A DNA stretch of 5,324 bases from Candidatus Zipacnadia bacterium (GTDB lineage Bacteria; Armatimonadota; UBA5377; JALGUK01). The stretch lies in assembly GCA_029820875.1 (NCBI GenBank), contig JALGUK010000174.1:1-5324 (forward strand), in the 5' to 3' direction. Of this stretch, positions 1-5,324 are shown in pieces; position 1 is the stretch's first letter, and each line of letters opens with the position of its first letter. The notes beneath the pieces are model-generated. The model was not told where the DNA came from. It did no database searches and saw nothing but the letters and a program-made list of their open reading frames with translations. The translations under genes were made by a program, and so were the position numbers.

Positions 1-1263
1 AGCTACGAGCTGAATTCGGTCACCGCCAGCCTCCATCTTATCAAGTGGCTGATATCTGACGACCCCCTCGCGGCTGAAATCCGGCGCAAGCAGGTCGTGC
101 TGGTGATGCCTAACTGCAATCCTGACGGCTACTCGGTCCCCAAGTACGGCAACACGGTCGGCGGGGACCCCTATGTCGGGCCGTGGACATGGGGCGCGGA
201 GCTGAATGCCGCCGAGAAGAACCCCGAGGCCGTTGCAATCAAGGGGGTGATTGACCAGTACATGCCAGAGGTCCACTACGACATTCATGGTGTCTGGTAC
301 GAGGGGCAAACGATGTGGGAGGAGGTGGGCTTTTCCTGGGCATCGGGCCTGTGCCGGCCCTACATTGCGCGCATCTGGGAGCGGATACGGGAGGAGGCCG
401 AGAAGGCGGGGTTTTTCATGACTGCAGCGGAGGAGAGTTCCGGCAAGATCCGTGTGACTGCCCCGGTTCCGGGCGCGGAAGACCACTTCTACCTCGTCGG
501 GACGAGTATCAACGACATGCTGTATTCGTACAACCGCTACCATACCATCCCCATCCCCAACGAAACGGGCTTTGACGAGAGCGCGGTGGTCAGGGCCAGA
601 GCACTCCTTAAGCTCGGACTTGAGCGCTGGAGGGGCGAGTACTACGCCGGCTACCCGACGCGGCAGGTGATGTGCTGGCTGTCCACCGCGCTTGCTGCTT
701 ACGGCACCACAGCCGCCCAGCGGCGGGCCAGCAGGGTGGAGCTTTGGCAGAAGCTGGGCCAGATTACCTTGGGCGCTATGCACCCTGAGCCAATCGGCCA
801 GATAATGTGCTTCTGCGCCACAACCCCCGAAGGGGCGCAAAAGTATCTCGCTGAGGCAGAGCTCGTTAAATGGGTGGAGCAGTTCAAGGATGAGCCGCAG
901 TTCGACTACAAAGCTCTCCGCCAGTTTGTTTACTCGACTAAGGCAGTGAACCTGATGCCCCAAAGCGGCGCCTGGCCCGGAGGAAGCCCTTCGACAGCCG
1001 AGGAGTCCGAGCGGCTCCGGCACGGCCTTGCGCTGCGGCTGCTGGTCCCGTATCCCAACCCGAAGATTACGGATGTACGGCTGGACGGTCACGAGATTCC
1101 CTTGTCGGAGTCCGACGGGTACATCGTTTATCATGAGCCCGGTACGACTGTCCAGGTCAACATCCCACCTGCGAAAGTTCGGGATTTCCATGTGGCTACC
1201 CTCACCTACGAGCCTGACGTCAAGCGCAAGTGCGGCTTCGGGCCGGAGGACTGGCGGCTGTGA
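1..1263 (+). CDS. M14-family zinc carboxypeptidase, 5'-truncated by the window edge
   Basis: This frame is open from base 1, so the gene begins upstream; the GTG at 97 lies inside the fold and is not the real start. About 420 C-terminal residues are visible. The start reads SYELNSVTASLHLIKWL, which is how M14 peptidases continue just after the HxxE zinc motif; that motif must lie off the left edge. Next come the family's NPDGY segment (codons 118-132) and DIHG, whose His codon at 286-288 fits the third zinc ligand. A Glu in NETGFDES (codon 562-564) is a candidate catalytic Glu, about 92 residues later. The last 230 or so residues are an extra C-terminal region, probably partly beta, that I do not recognise. 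The family hydrolyses C-terminal or peptide-amide bonds with one zinc ion, usually outside the cytoplasm. Substrate is unknown. The family call is good; the Glu assignment is inference. Confidence 0.5.
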   Translation, partial: SYELNSVTASLHLIKWLISDDPLAAEIRRKQVVLVMPNCNPDGYSVPKYGNTVGGDPYVGPWTWGAELNAAEKNPEAVAIKGVIDQYMPEVHYDIHGVWYEGQTMWEEVGFSWASGLCRPYIARIWERIREEAEKAGFFMTAAEESSGKIRVTAPVPGAEDHFYLVGTSINDMLYSYNRYHTIPIPNETGFDESAVVRARALLKLGLERWRGEYYAGYPTRQVMCWLSTALAAYGTTAAQRRASRVELWQKLGQITLGAMHPEPIGQIMCFCATTPEGAQKYLAEAELVKWVEQFKDEPQFDYKALRQFVYSTKAVNLMPQSGAWPGGSPSTAEESERLRHGLALRLLVPYPNPKITDVRLDGHEIPLSESDGYIVYHEPGTTVQVNIPPAKVRDFHVATLTYEPDVKRKCGFGPEDWRL

Positions 1264-1304
1264 GGCCTAATTGCGTGCAGGTCCACGATTTTTGCAAGCT
1301 GCAT

Positions 1305-1311
1305 AAAGGAG
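1305..1311 (+). promoter_or_regulatory. Strong Shine-Dalgarno (AAAGGAG) with no long gene behind it
   Basis: AAAGGAG sits eight bases before a GTG at 1320 that opens only a 24-codon frame. It is the best ribosome binding site in the gap between the peptidase and radical SAM genes, and it is about 120 bases too far from the radical SAM start to serve it. It is either the site of a translated micro-ORF (leader peptide) or chance. Confidence 0.5.
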
Positions 1312-1319
1312 TTGGCATA

Positions 1320-1394
1320 GTGACGGCGAATTTAAACGATTGCCGGATGTGCCTTGACAACAGGCACAATGCTATGGTTGTGAGCGGGCAATAG
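1320..1394 (+). CDS. Candidate micro-ORF / leader peptide, 24 codons
   Basis: This is a GTG-started frame ending in TAG, with AAAGGAG eight bases upstream. The peptide would be MTANLNDCRMCLDNRHNA and then MVVSGQ, with a C-x-x-C pair at residues 8 and 11. It has no signal peptide or membrane segment. It lies between the M14 gene and the radical SAM gene, and its coding sequence contains a perfect 7-bp inverted repeat (1348-1368). This would fit a leader peptide coupled to a downstream hairpin, or a very small protein. I recognise no family. The only support is the ribosome binding site and the position, so it may equally be non-coding. There is no evidence that it is a substrate of the radical SAM enzyme. 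Confidence 0.5.
   Translation: MTANLNDCRMCLDNRHNAMVVSGQ
1348..1368 (+). repeat. Perfect 7-bp inverted repeat, 7-base loop
   Basis: TGTGCCT (1348-1354) and AGGCACA (1362-1368) are exact reverse complements around TGACAAC. A TTGACA hexamer (1354-1359) lies inside the element. No T-run follows, so it does not look like an intrinsic terminator. A regulator binding site over a promoter, or an RNA hairpin in the leader of the radical SAM gene, are the two plausible readings. Confidence 0.5.
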
Positions 1395-1412
1395 TATTGG
1401 TTGCTTGAGCAA
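1389..1412 (+). repeat. Two adjacent short dyads upstream of the radical SAM start
   Basis: CAATA-G-TATTG (1389-1399) is a perfect 5-bp dyad around one base. TTGCT-TG-AGCAA (1401-1412) follows one base later as a second 5-bp dyad. The second includes the first base of the upstream ATG candidate at 1412 and ends 20 bases before the preferred start at 1433. Such packing is typical of operator or leader regions, but each dyad is short enough to occur by chance. Confidence 0.5.
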
Positions 1413-1417
1413 TGAAA

Positions 1418-1422
1418 GAAGG
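1418..1422 (+). promoter_or_regulatory. Ribosome binding site GAAGG deciding the radical SAM start
   Basis: GAAGG, within AAAGAAGG at 1415-1422, lies ten bases before the ATG at 1433. The in-frame ATG at 1412 has no purine-rich motif at a useful distance and sits at the edge of a dyad. This favours 1433 as the true start. Confidence 0.5.
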
Positions 1423-1432
1423 CGTTGGGATT

Positions 1433-2731
1433 ATGGATGTGTATCTGGTTGCTCCTGATGCGAGCAGAAGTGGCGATGGCTCTCGTCGTACCTCTGAGAA
1501 GGGCCTCTTCCCCCCGCTGGGTTTGATGATGGTTGCGGCGCTCACCCCGCCGGAGATAAACGTAACGATTACGGACGAGGCTCTCGAACCGGTGGCTCTG
1601 GACCGGGATGTAGATCTGGTTGGGCTTACCGCCATGACCTCGGTGGCCCCGCGGGCCTACGAGATAGCCGACCAATTCCGGAGCCGCGGAGTGACCGTCG
1701 TGATGGGGGGGATGCATGCGTCGGCCCTGCCCGAGGAGGCATTGGAACACGTGGACGCGGTGGTTGTCGGTGAGGCCGAAGGATTGTGGCCGGGCCTGCT
1801 GGATGACTTCCAGAAAGGCCAGCTTCAGAAGGTCTATCGCCATGACAGGTTCCCGGACCTTACCGATTTGCCGTTTCCACGCCGTGACCTGGTGCACATC
1901 GACCGTTACCTGGGACGCGATAGCCTCCAGGCCACGCGCGGGTGCCCGTTCCAGTGCTCATTCTGCACGGTGAGCACCTTCTTCGGCCGCACCTACCGCA
2001 CCCGCCCGGTTGAGCAGGTTATAGCCGACGCCGCGCAGTTGCCGGGCAAGCCCTTGATATTCGTGGACGACAACATAATGGGCAAACCTTCTTACGCCAG
2101 GGCACTCTTTGAGGGACTCAGGGGCCTTGGCAAGAGCTTCATCACCCAGGCATCCACCAGTTTGCTTAAGACCCCGGAGCTTATCCGCGAGGCGGCGAAG
2201 GCCGGATGCAAGGCATTGTTTGTGGGCCTGGAGACCCTTTCACCCGAGAACCTGGCGATAGTCAACAAGAAGGTCAACGCCGTCGAAAAGTATAAGGAGC
2301 TGATTGCCCGCCTGCACGATAACGGCATTGGCATCATCGGGTCGTTCATGTTCGGTCTGGACAACGACGACGAGGACGTCTTCAAGCGGACCGCCGACTT
2401 CGTCGAGCAAACGCGGGTGGACGTGCCCCAGTTCTCGATCCTGACCCCTCTTCCGGGCACGAGGCTCTACGAGCAGATGGAGCGCGAAGGGCGGATAATC
2501 GAGCGCGACTGGAGCAAGTACGATGGGTCCCACGTGTGTTTTCGGCCCCGGCGACTGGGCATAGACAAGCTCGAGGCGGGATTCCGCTGGATCTATCAGC
2601 GCTGCTACGGCTGGCGCAGCATCATCAAGCGCACGGCGCTCACGTTCAAGCCTATCATATGGGCAGTCAACGGCGTATACCGTCGCCGTGTCCGGAACTG
2701 GATCAACCGCGAAGGACCTGTTGTCCCCTGA
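1433..2731 (+). CDS. B12-binding-domain radical SAM protein
   Basis: This is a probable cobalamin- and SAM-dependent radical enzyme of the HpnP/HpnJ/BchE-like superfamily, acting in the cytoplasm. From the preferred start the protein begins MDVYLVAPDA, the usual first beta strand of this family; the ATG at 1412 would add seven residues. Numbered from 1412 (439 aa), residues 8-140 form a Rossmann-like B12-binding domain with the GGMHAS loop and a VVVGEAE turn. The 4Fe-4S motif CPFQCSFC follows (C178, C182, C185), then a radical SAM barrel with DDN (219-221), FVGLET (270-275) and a PLPGT strand. The C-terminal WSKYDGSHVCFRP block is common in these proteins. The B12 domain has no DxHxxG motif, as in several relatives, so cobalamin may bind without a protein His ligand. 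Methylation or rearrangement of a lipid or other small molecule is typical, but the substrate cannot be read here. Family confidence is high, exact function low. Confidence 0.5.
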   Translation: MDVYLVAPDASRSGDGSRRTSEKGLFPPLGLMMVAALTPPEINVTITDEALEPVALDRDVDLVGLTAMTSVAPRAYEIADQFRSRGVTVVMGGMHASALPEEALEHVDAVVVGEAEGLWPGLLDDFQKGQLQKVYRHDRFPDLTDLPFPRRDLVHIDRYLGRDSLQATRGCPFQCSFCTVSTFFGRTYRTRPVEQVIADAAQLPGKPLIFVDDNIMGKPSYARALFEGLRGLGKSFITQASTSLLKTPELIREAAKAGCKALFVGLETLSPENLAIVNKKVNAVEKYKELIARLHDNGIGIIGSFMFGLDNDDEDVFKRTADFVEQTRVDVPQFSILTPLPGTRLYEQMEREGRIIERDWSKYDGSHVCFRPRRLGIDKLEAGFRWIYQRCYGWRSIIKRTALTFKPIIWAVNGVYRRRVRNWINREGPVVP

Positions 2732-2799
2732 GCAGCTCCATCTTGCAGACAGTAGCTCCTGCGAGGGACTGGGCAGCCCTTTCCAGCAGCGGCCTTACC

Positions 2800-2820
2800 A
2801 CCCGGTTGACCAACGCGGGT
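2800..2820 (+). repeat. Stable hairpin in the gap after the radical SAM gene
   Basis: ACCCGGTT (2800-2807) pairs with AACGCGGGT (2812-2820) as eight base pairs with one bulged G (2815) and a GACC loop. It lies 69 bases after the stop codon. No T-run follows, so it is not a standard intrinsic terminator; it may be a 3' mRNA stabiliser or a processing or regulatory hairpin. The rest of the 172-base gap shows only a weaker 5-bp stem (2834-2838 with 2847-2851) and no recognisable promoter. Confidence 0.5.
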
Positions 2821-2889
2821 CACTCGCCGAGCTGTGCAGTGCTTAGTGCACCTGCTGCCCGTCGGCCTGGGATACCTGGCTGCATCCGC

Positions 2890-2895
2890 GGGAGG
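2890..2895 (+). promoter_or_regulatory. Strong Shine-Dalgarno (GGGAGG) for the secreted-protein gene
   Basis: GGGAGG is eight bases before the ATG at 2904, ideal spacing. Together with the signal peptide that begins at this ATG, it fixes the start of the long secreted-protein gene. Confidence 0.5.
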
Positions 2896-2903
2896 TTCCA
2901 ACG

Positions 2904-4514
2904 ATGAGGTTCCTCGGCGCATTGCTATTTGTGGCGGGCGTTTGCCTGGGTTCGCATCAGGCCGTTGCTCAGCCGGCGACGGTCCATGCCCTTGTCCTCA
3001 CGAACTCGGAGGCTCCGATCGACCAGCGTGTAGCCGCAGACCTCAAGGCCGAGGGAATTGAGCTTATCACCCGCCCGCTTGGAGAGCCGTTGAACCAGGA
3101 GCTCCTCCGGCAGTTTCACCTCGTAATCCTCATGGATTGCGGAGGCGTATACGGGGGAGGGCTGGGAGCGCCATTTTTCCACGACTCCAAGTTCATCGCT
3201 GATTTCTACACGAAGAAGCATAATATCGAGCAGGTCCAGCGGTATGTCGAGGGTGGCGGCGGGCTGCTGTTCTGCCCCGAAACAGTGCCTATCGAACCTC
3301 TGCTGAAGCCGTGGGGAGCGGCGGTGGTCCGGGCTTGCCCGCGTGATGATGCGCACGCGTGGGAAACCTATTCCTGGACTGACAACATCACTGATTCCCC
3401 GGTGACCAAGGGCGTCAAACGGCTCTACTACCCGACTCAAATGGCCCGCTGGGACGACATGTACCCGACCCTCACATTTCGCCTCTCCCATCCGCGCTGG
3501 AAGCCGGTGGTGAGGGGAATGGAGAGCAGCGTGACGGCGCGATGCCTGCAGTACAAGACCTGGTTCCCCGTCCCCGGCACCCAGGACCCGCCCATCCTCG
3601 CCGCCATTGCGGAAGTCGGAAGGGGCCGAGTCGCACTGCTCGGCATCAACCGCTTCTACACGTTCACCTACCCCTACCGCGATGTCCCCGGCGGTTGGAT
3701 AGGCGAGTTCCAGTCAGGCAACATCAACGGGGTGGTCCTCAAGAAGGGCGATGGAACACACCCAAGCGACGGATTCACCATTATACGCAACATGATCAAG
3801 TGGGCGGCCGAACCGGCGGCTGCACAAGGTCTCGGAGGATATACCCCCGATGCTTACGCGGCTCTGCCCGTGCCCGAGAAGCCGGCTATTCCGCAGTGGC
3901 TCCAGCCCGGCTGGCGCGAGACACCGGGAATGACCTGGTACAAGGTCCTGCTCGGACCCCGGAGCGCCTACAGCGACGGGAAGGGGTCAATTACGCAGTG
4001 GGCTGAGGCGGCGCGAGGGGCGGGATACTCCATCCTTGTAATGACCGAGGACCTCGCGAGCTTCCCTGCGGACAAATGGCCGGAGTACTACGCGGAGTGC
4101 GAAGAGGCCAGCGGGGCGGACCTCGTGGTGCTCCCCGGATTGGACATCACGGACGCGTACGGCAATCGCCTTCTGCTTTTCGGCCAGCGAGTCTTCCCGC
4201 AGCCGTGGATGCTCACCGACGATGGCAAGGCGATGAAGGAAATCCAGTTCCTGATGCTCGGCGCGTTCAATCCGTCGTTTTCAGCGATTGCCCACCCGAC
4301 TTCCAGCCCGCTTCCGCATCACCTTTTCAAGTTCTTCGCAGGTGTGGTGGTGTATACCTACGATAGAGAAGGCCGACTGATTGATGACGGTACACCTGGT
4401 CGTTCACGAACTGGATGCTCCCGAGCAGGTGGCGAAGGCAGCGCAGGAGGGGCACCAGTTGTATGTACCGGCCGACACTGTGGAGAACGCCGCCTGGTAC
4501 CTGCGCAACGGTGA
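2904..4514 (+). CDS. Secreted amidotransferase-like plus PHP-like protein, N-terminal segment (frame 3)
   Basis: First part of a long gene broken by frame changes. Residues 1-22 form a signal peptide (MRF, hydrophobic core, AVA cleavage before Q23), so the product is exported. Residues 25-300 resemble the class I glutamine-amidotransferase-like / ThuA-type fold: VHALVLTNS strand, FHLVILMDCGG, VQRYVEGGGGLLFCPE and GRVALLGINRF. I cannot assign a catalytic triad. A linker rich in Pro follows (312-340). Residues 345-480 resemble a PHP phosphoesterase domain: SAYSDGKGS (354-362), LVMTED (378-383), LPGLDI (410-415) and AIAHP (461-465). The canonical HxH is G351 and R353, and TDH is TED, so metal binding and catalysis are doubtful. 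True reading in this frame stops near base 4390, after RLIDDG; the last 40 or so residues to the TGA at 4514 are low-complexity out-of-frame sequence, and the protein continues in frame 1. Confidence 0.5.
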   Translation: MRFLGALLFVAGVCLGSHQAVAQPATVHALVLTNSEAPIDQRVAADLKAEGIELITRPLGEPLNQELLRQFHLVILMDCGGVYGGGLGAPFFHDSKFIADFYTKKHNIEQVQRYVEGGGGLLFCPETVPIEPLLKPWGAAVVRACPRDDAHAWETYSWTDNITDSPVTKGVKRLYYPTQMARWDDMYPTLTFRLSHPRWKPVVRGMESSVTARCLQYKTWFPVPGTQDPPILAAIAEVGRGRVALLGINRFYTFTYPYRDVPGGWIGEFQSGNINGVVLKKGDGTHPSDGFTIIRNMIKWAAEPAAAQGLGGYTPDAYAALPVPEKPAIPQWLQPGWRETPGMTWYKVLLGPRSAYSDGKGSITQWAEAARGAGYSILVMTEDLASFPADKWPEYYAECEEASGADLVVLPGLDITDAYGNRLLLFGQRVFPQPWMLTDDGKAMKEIQFLMLGAFNPSFSAIAHPTSSPLPHHLFKFFAGVVVYTYDREGRLIDDGTPGRSRTGCSRAGGEGSAGGAPVVCTGRHCGERRLVPAQR

Positions 4515-5028
4515 GCCGCATTTCTGGGAGAATCCCGTGCGCTGCCTGGTCACCAGCGGGCCGATGCTCCGCTCGCTCAGCCCTACAGGCTTCACCATCG
4601 AGGACGATGTGCCCATCACGGATGTCCGCTACTACACGCAATACAACTTGCTGCGGCGCTGGATGCCCAGAGGCACTCAGTTCACGTCAAAGGTCAGCCC
4701 GCCGCCGGGAAACTTGAACCTCGGCTTCCTGTGGGTCGCCGACGAGCAGGGCCGGACGGCCATTTCCCCTCCGCTTCGCTCAGGGGACAGCGGCGGGTAC
4801 AACTGGCGATGCTCGGATCGGCAGAACTTCTTCGGCGTCGCGGTCAACTACACCGGCACAGTCCTCAGCGGCGGATTAGACATCCGGGTCCCCAATTTCG
4901 GCACCGACGAGGGCAAGGGCCTCTGGCCGCCCGCGCCGCAATGGCCCCAGGCGCGGCGAGAACCTCGCTCCGCTGCTCGAATTTCCCTACCTGAGCCCGG
5001 CCGTGAGGATTACGGATGCGCTCATTGA
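4384..5028 (+). CDS. Same secreted protein, middle segment (frame 1)
   Basis: This frame overlaps the previous one by 131 bases and reads protein-like at once: TVHLVVHELDAPEQVAKAA, then VPADTVENAAWYLRNG and FWENPVRCLVTSGPM. This looks like the continuation of the PHP-like region into a beta-rich C-terminal domain. A TGA at 4378-4380 closes the frame upstream, so the frame change lies between 4381 and 4514, most likely at 4388-4396. It needs a net +1. An AGAAGG at 4367-4372 precedes the TTG at 4381 and the ATG at 4384 by 8 and 11 bases, so a separate internal start is possible. The absence of a signal peptide and the continuity of theme argue for one broken gene. The last 25 or so residues before the TGA at 5026-5028 are out of frame again; real coding passes into frame 2 at about 4951-4958. 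I recognise no named family in this segment. Confidence 0.5.
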   Translation: MTVHLVVHELDAPEQVAKAAQEGHQLYVPADTVENAAWYLRNGEPHFWENPVRCLVTSGPMLRSLSPTGFTIEDDVPITDVRYYTQYNLLRRWMPRGTQFTSKVSPPPGNLNLGFLWVADEQGRTAISPPLRSGDSGGYNWRCSDRQNFFGVAVNYTGTVLSGGLDIRVPNFGTDEGKGLWPPAPQWPQARREPRSAARISLPEPGREDYGCAH

Positions 5029-5324
5029 CCAGCGGTACTGGCGGGCATTGTGGGAGGACGTGGTCTTCGACGCCAAGCCGCCGCAAGGCACAACGCGCTC
5101 GCGCGTGTACGAGGGGCGCGTGCGCTACCATGACTTCTTCTACCAGGATTTCCGCGAGTACACCCGCACTCAGGCCCGTCTGATGATGATGGTGCAGGTG
5201 GACCTGCGCTTGCGCAAGCCGGTCATACCCGTCGGCGATGTGTTCCCGGGCTTTGCCAATGTGGGTGCCTCCCCGACCGTACAAGTGCTGGATGATGAGG
5301 GAAATCCCACCGCCAGCAAACTCA
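4958..5324 (+). CDS. Same secreted protein, C-terminal segment (frame 2), cut by the right edge
   Basis: From about 4958 the protein-like reading is in frame 2: ENLAPLLEFPYLSPAVRI, TDALIDQRYWRALWEDVV, and later YHDFFYQDFREYTRT and VPVGD-like beta strands up to the last base. Frame 2 is open from a TAG at 4877-4879 to the end of the window and has no ATG or ribosome binding site at its front; the first GTG is at 5000. It is therefore a continuation, not a new gene. The join WPPAPQWPQA to ENLAPLLEF needs one base fewer in the GCGCGGCGAG stretch (4951-4960). The segment looks like a beta-rich domain of unknown function. The exact start coordinate is inferred from where the sequence becomes protein-like. 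Confidence 0.5.

Noticed and set aside
1274..1293. Possible intrinsic terminator after the peptidase gene
   Set aside because: CGTG and CACG form only a 4-bp stem around CAGGTC before a five-T run, too weak to call.
1354..1378. Possible sigma-70 promoter with TTGACA at 1354-1359
   Set aside because: The best -10-like hexamer (TATGGT, 1373-1378) is only 13 bases away, and none lies at 16-18 bases, so I do not call a promoter.
1378..1387. TTGTGAGCGG, identical to one half of the E. coli lac operator
   Set aside because: The other half-site is not present and nothing else is lac-like; a ten-base match is most simply chance.
1320..1394. The micro-ORF as a RiPP precursor for the radical SAM enzyme
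   Set aside because: There is no recognisable leader, no core repeat, no RRE domain, and the enzyme lacks the SPASM-type region typical of peptide-modifying radical SAM proteins.
1220..1897. A 225-codon open frame on the minus strand
   Set aside because: It lies opposite the clear radical SAM gene, the end of the peptidase gene and the leader. Its translation has no recognisable domain and no start signal, so it is a shadow of GC-rich coding sequence.
2536..2907. A 123-codon + strand frame overlapping the radical SAM gene end and the gap
   Set aside because: It is out of frame with the clear gene, has no ribosome binding site or domain, and its composition is that of a shadow frame.

Overview
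The window is a GC-rich, gene-dense piece of bacterial DNA with everything readable on the + strand. It holds a 5'-truncated M14-type zinc carboxypeptidase gene, a complete B12-binding-domain radical SAM gene, and a long gene for a secreted multidomain protein. The long gene runs off the right end and is split over three reading frames. I see no rRNA, tRNA, CRISPR array, insertion sequence or phage gene. The mix of a secreted M14 peptidase, a cobalamin-type radical SAM protein and a large secreted amidotransferase-like/PHP-like protein suggests an uncultured environmental bacterium. An Armatimonadota- or Planctomycetota-type lineage is only a guess, because there is no taxonomic marker here.

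Layout. From 1 to 1263 lies the C-terminal part of the M14 peptidase; the start and the first zinc motif are off the left edge. From 1264 to about 1432 there is a non-coding or leader stretch. It has a well-spaced Shine-Dalgarno before a 24-codon micro-ORF and three closely packed inverted repeats just before the radical SAM gene. From 1433 (or 1412) to 2731 is the radical SAM gene. From 2732 to 2903 is a 172-base gap with one good hairpin and then a strong ribosome binding site. From 2904 to the right edge is the long secreted-protein gene. It is read in frame 3 to about 4390, frame 1 to about 4955, and frame 2 from there to the end. Both breaks have the same direction (one extra base, or two missing).

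How the genes relate. All genes point the same way but are separated by 148-169 and 172 bases, each gap with its own dyads, so one tight operon is not evident. The peptidase is probably extracytoplasmic by family habit, and the last protein has a clear signal peptide. The radical SAM enzyme must be cytoplasmic. I see no direct evidence that the three act in one pathway. The points most worth a second look are the same-direction double frameshift, the PHP-like domain that has lost most of its metal-binding histidines, and the dyad-rich leader with its micro-ORF in front of the radical SAM gene.
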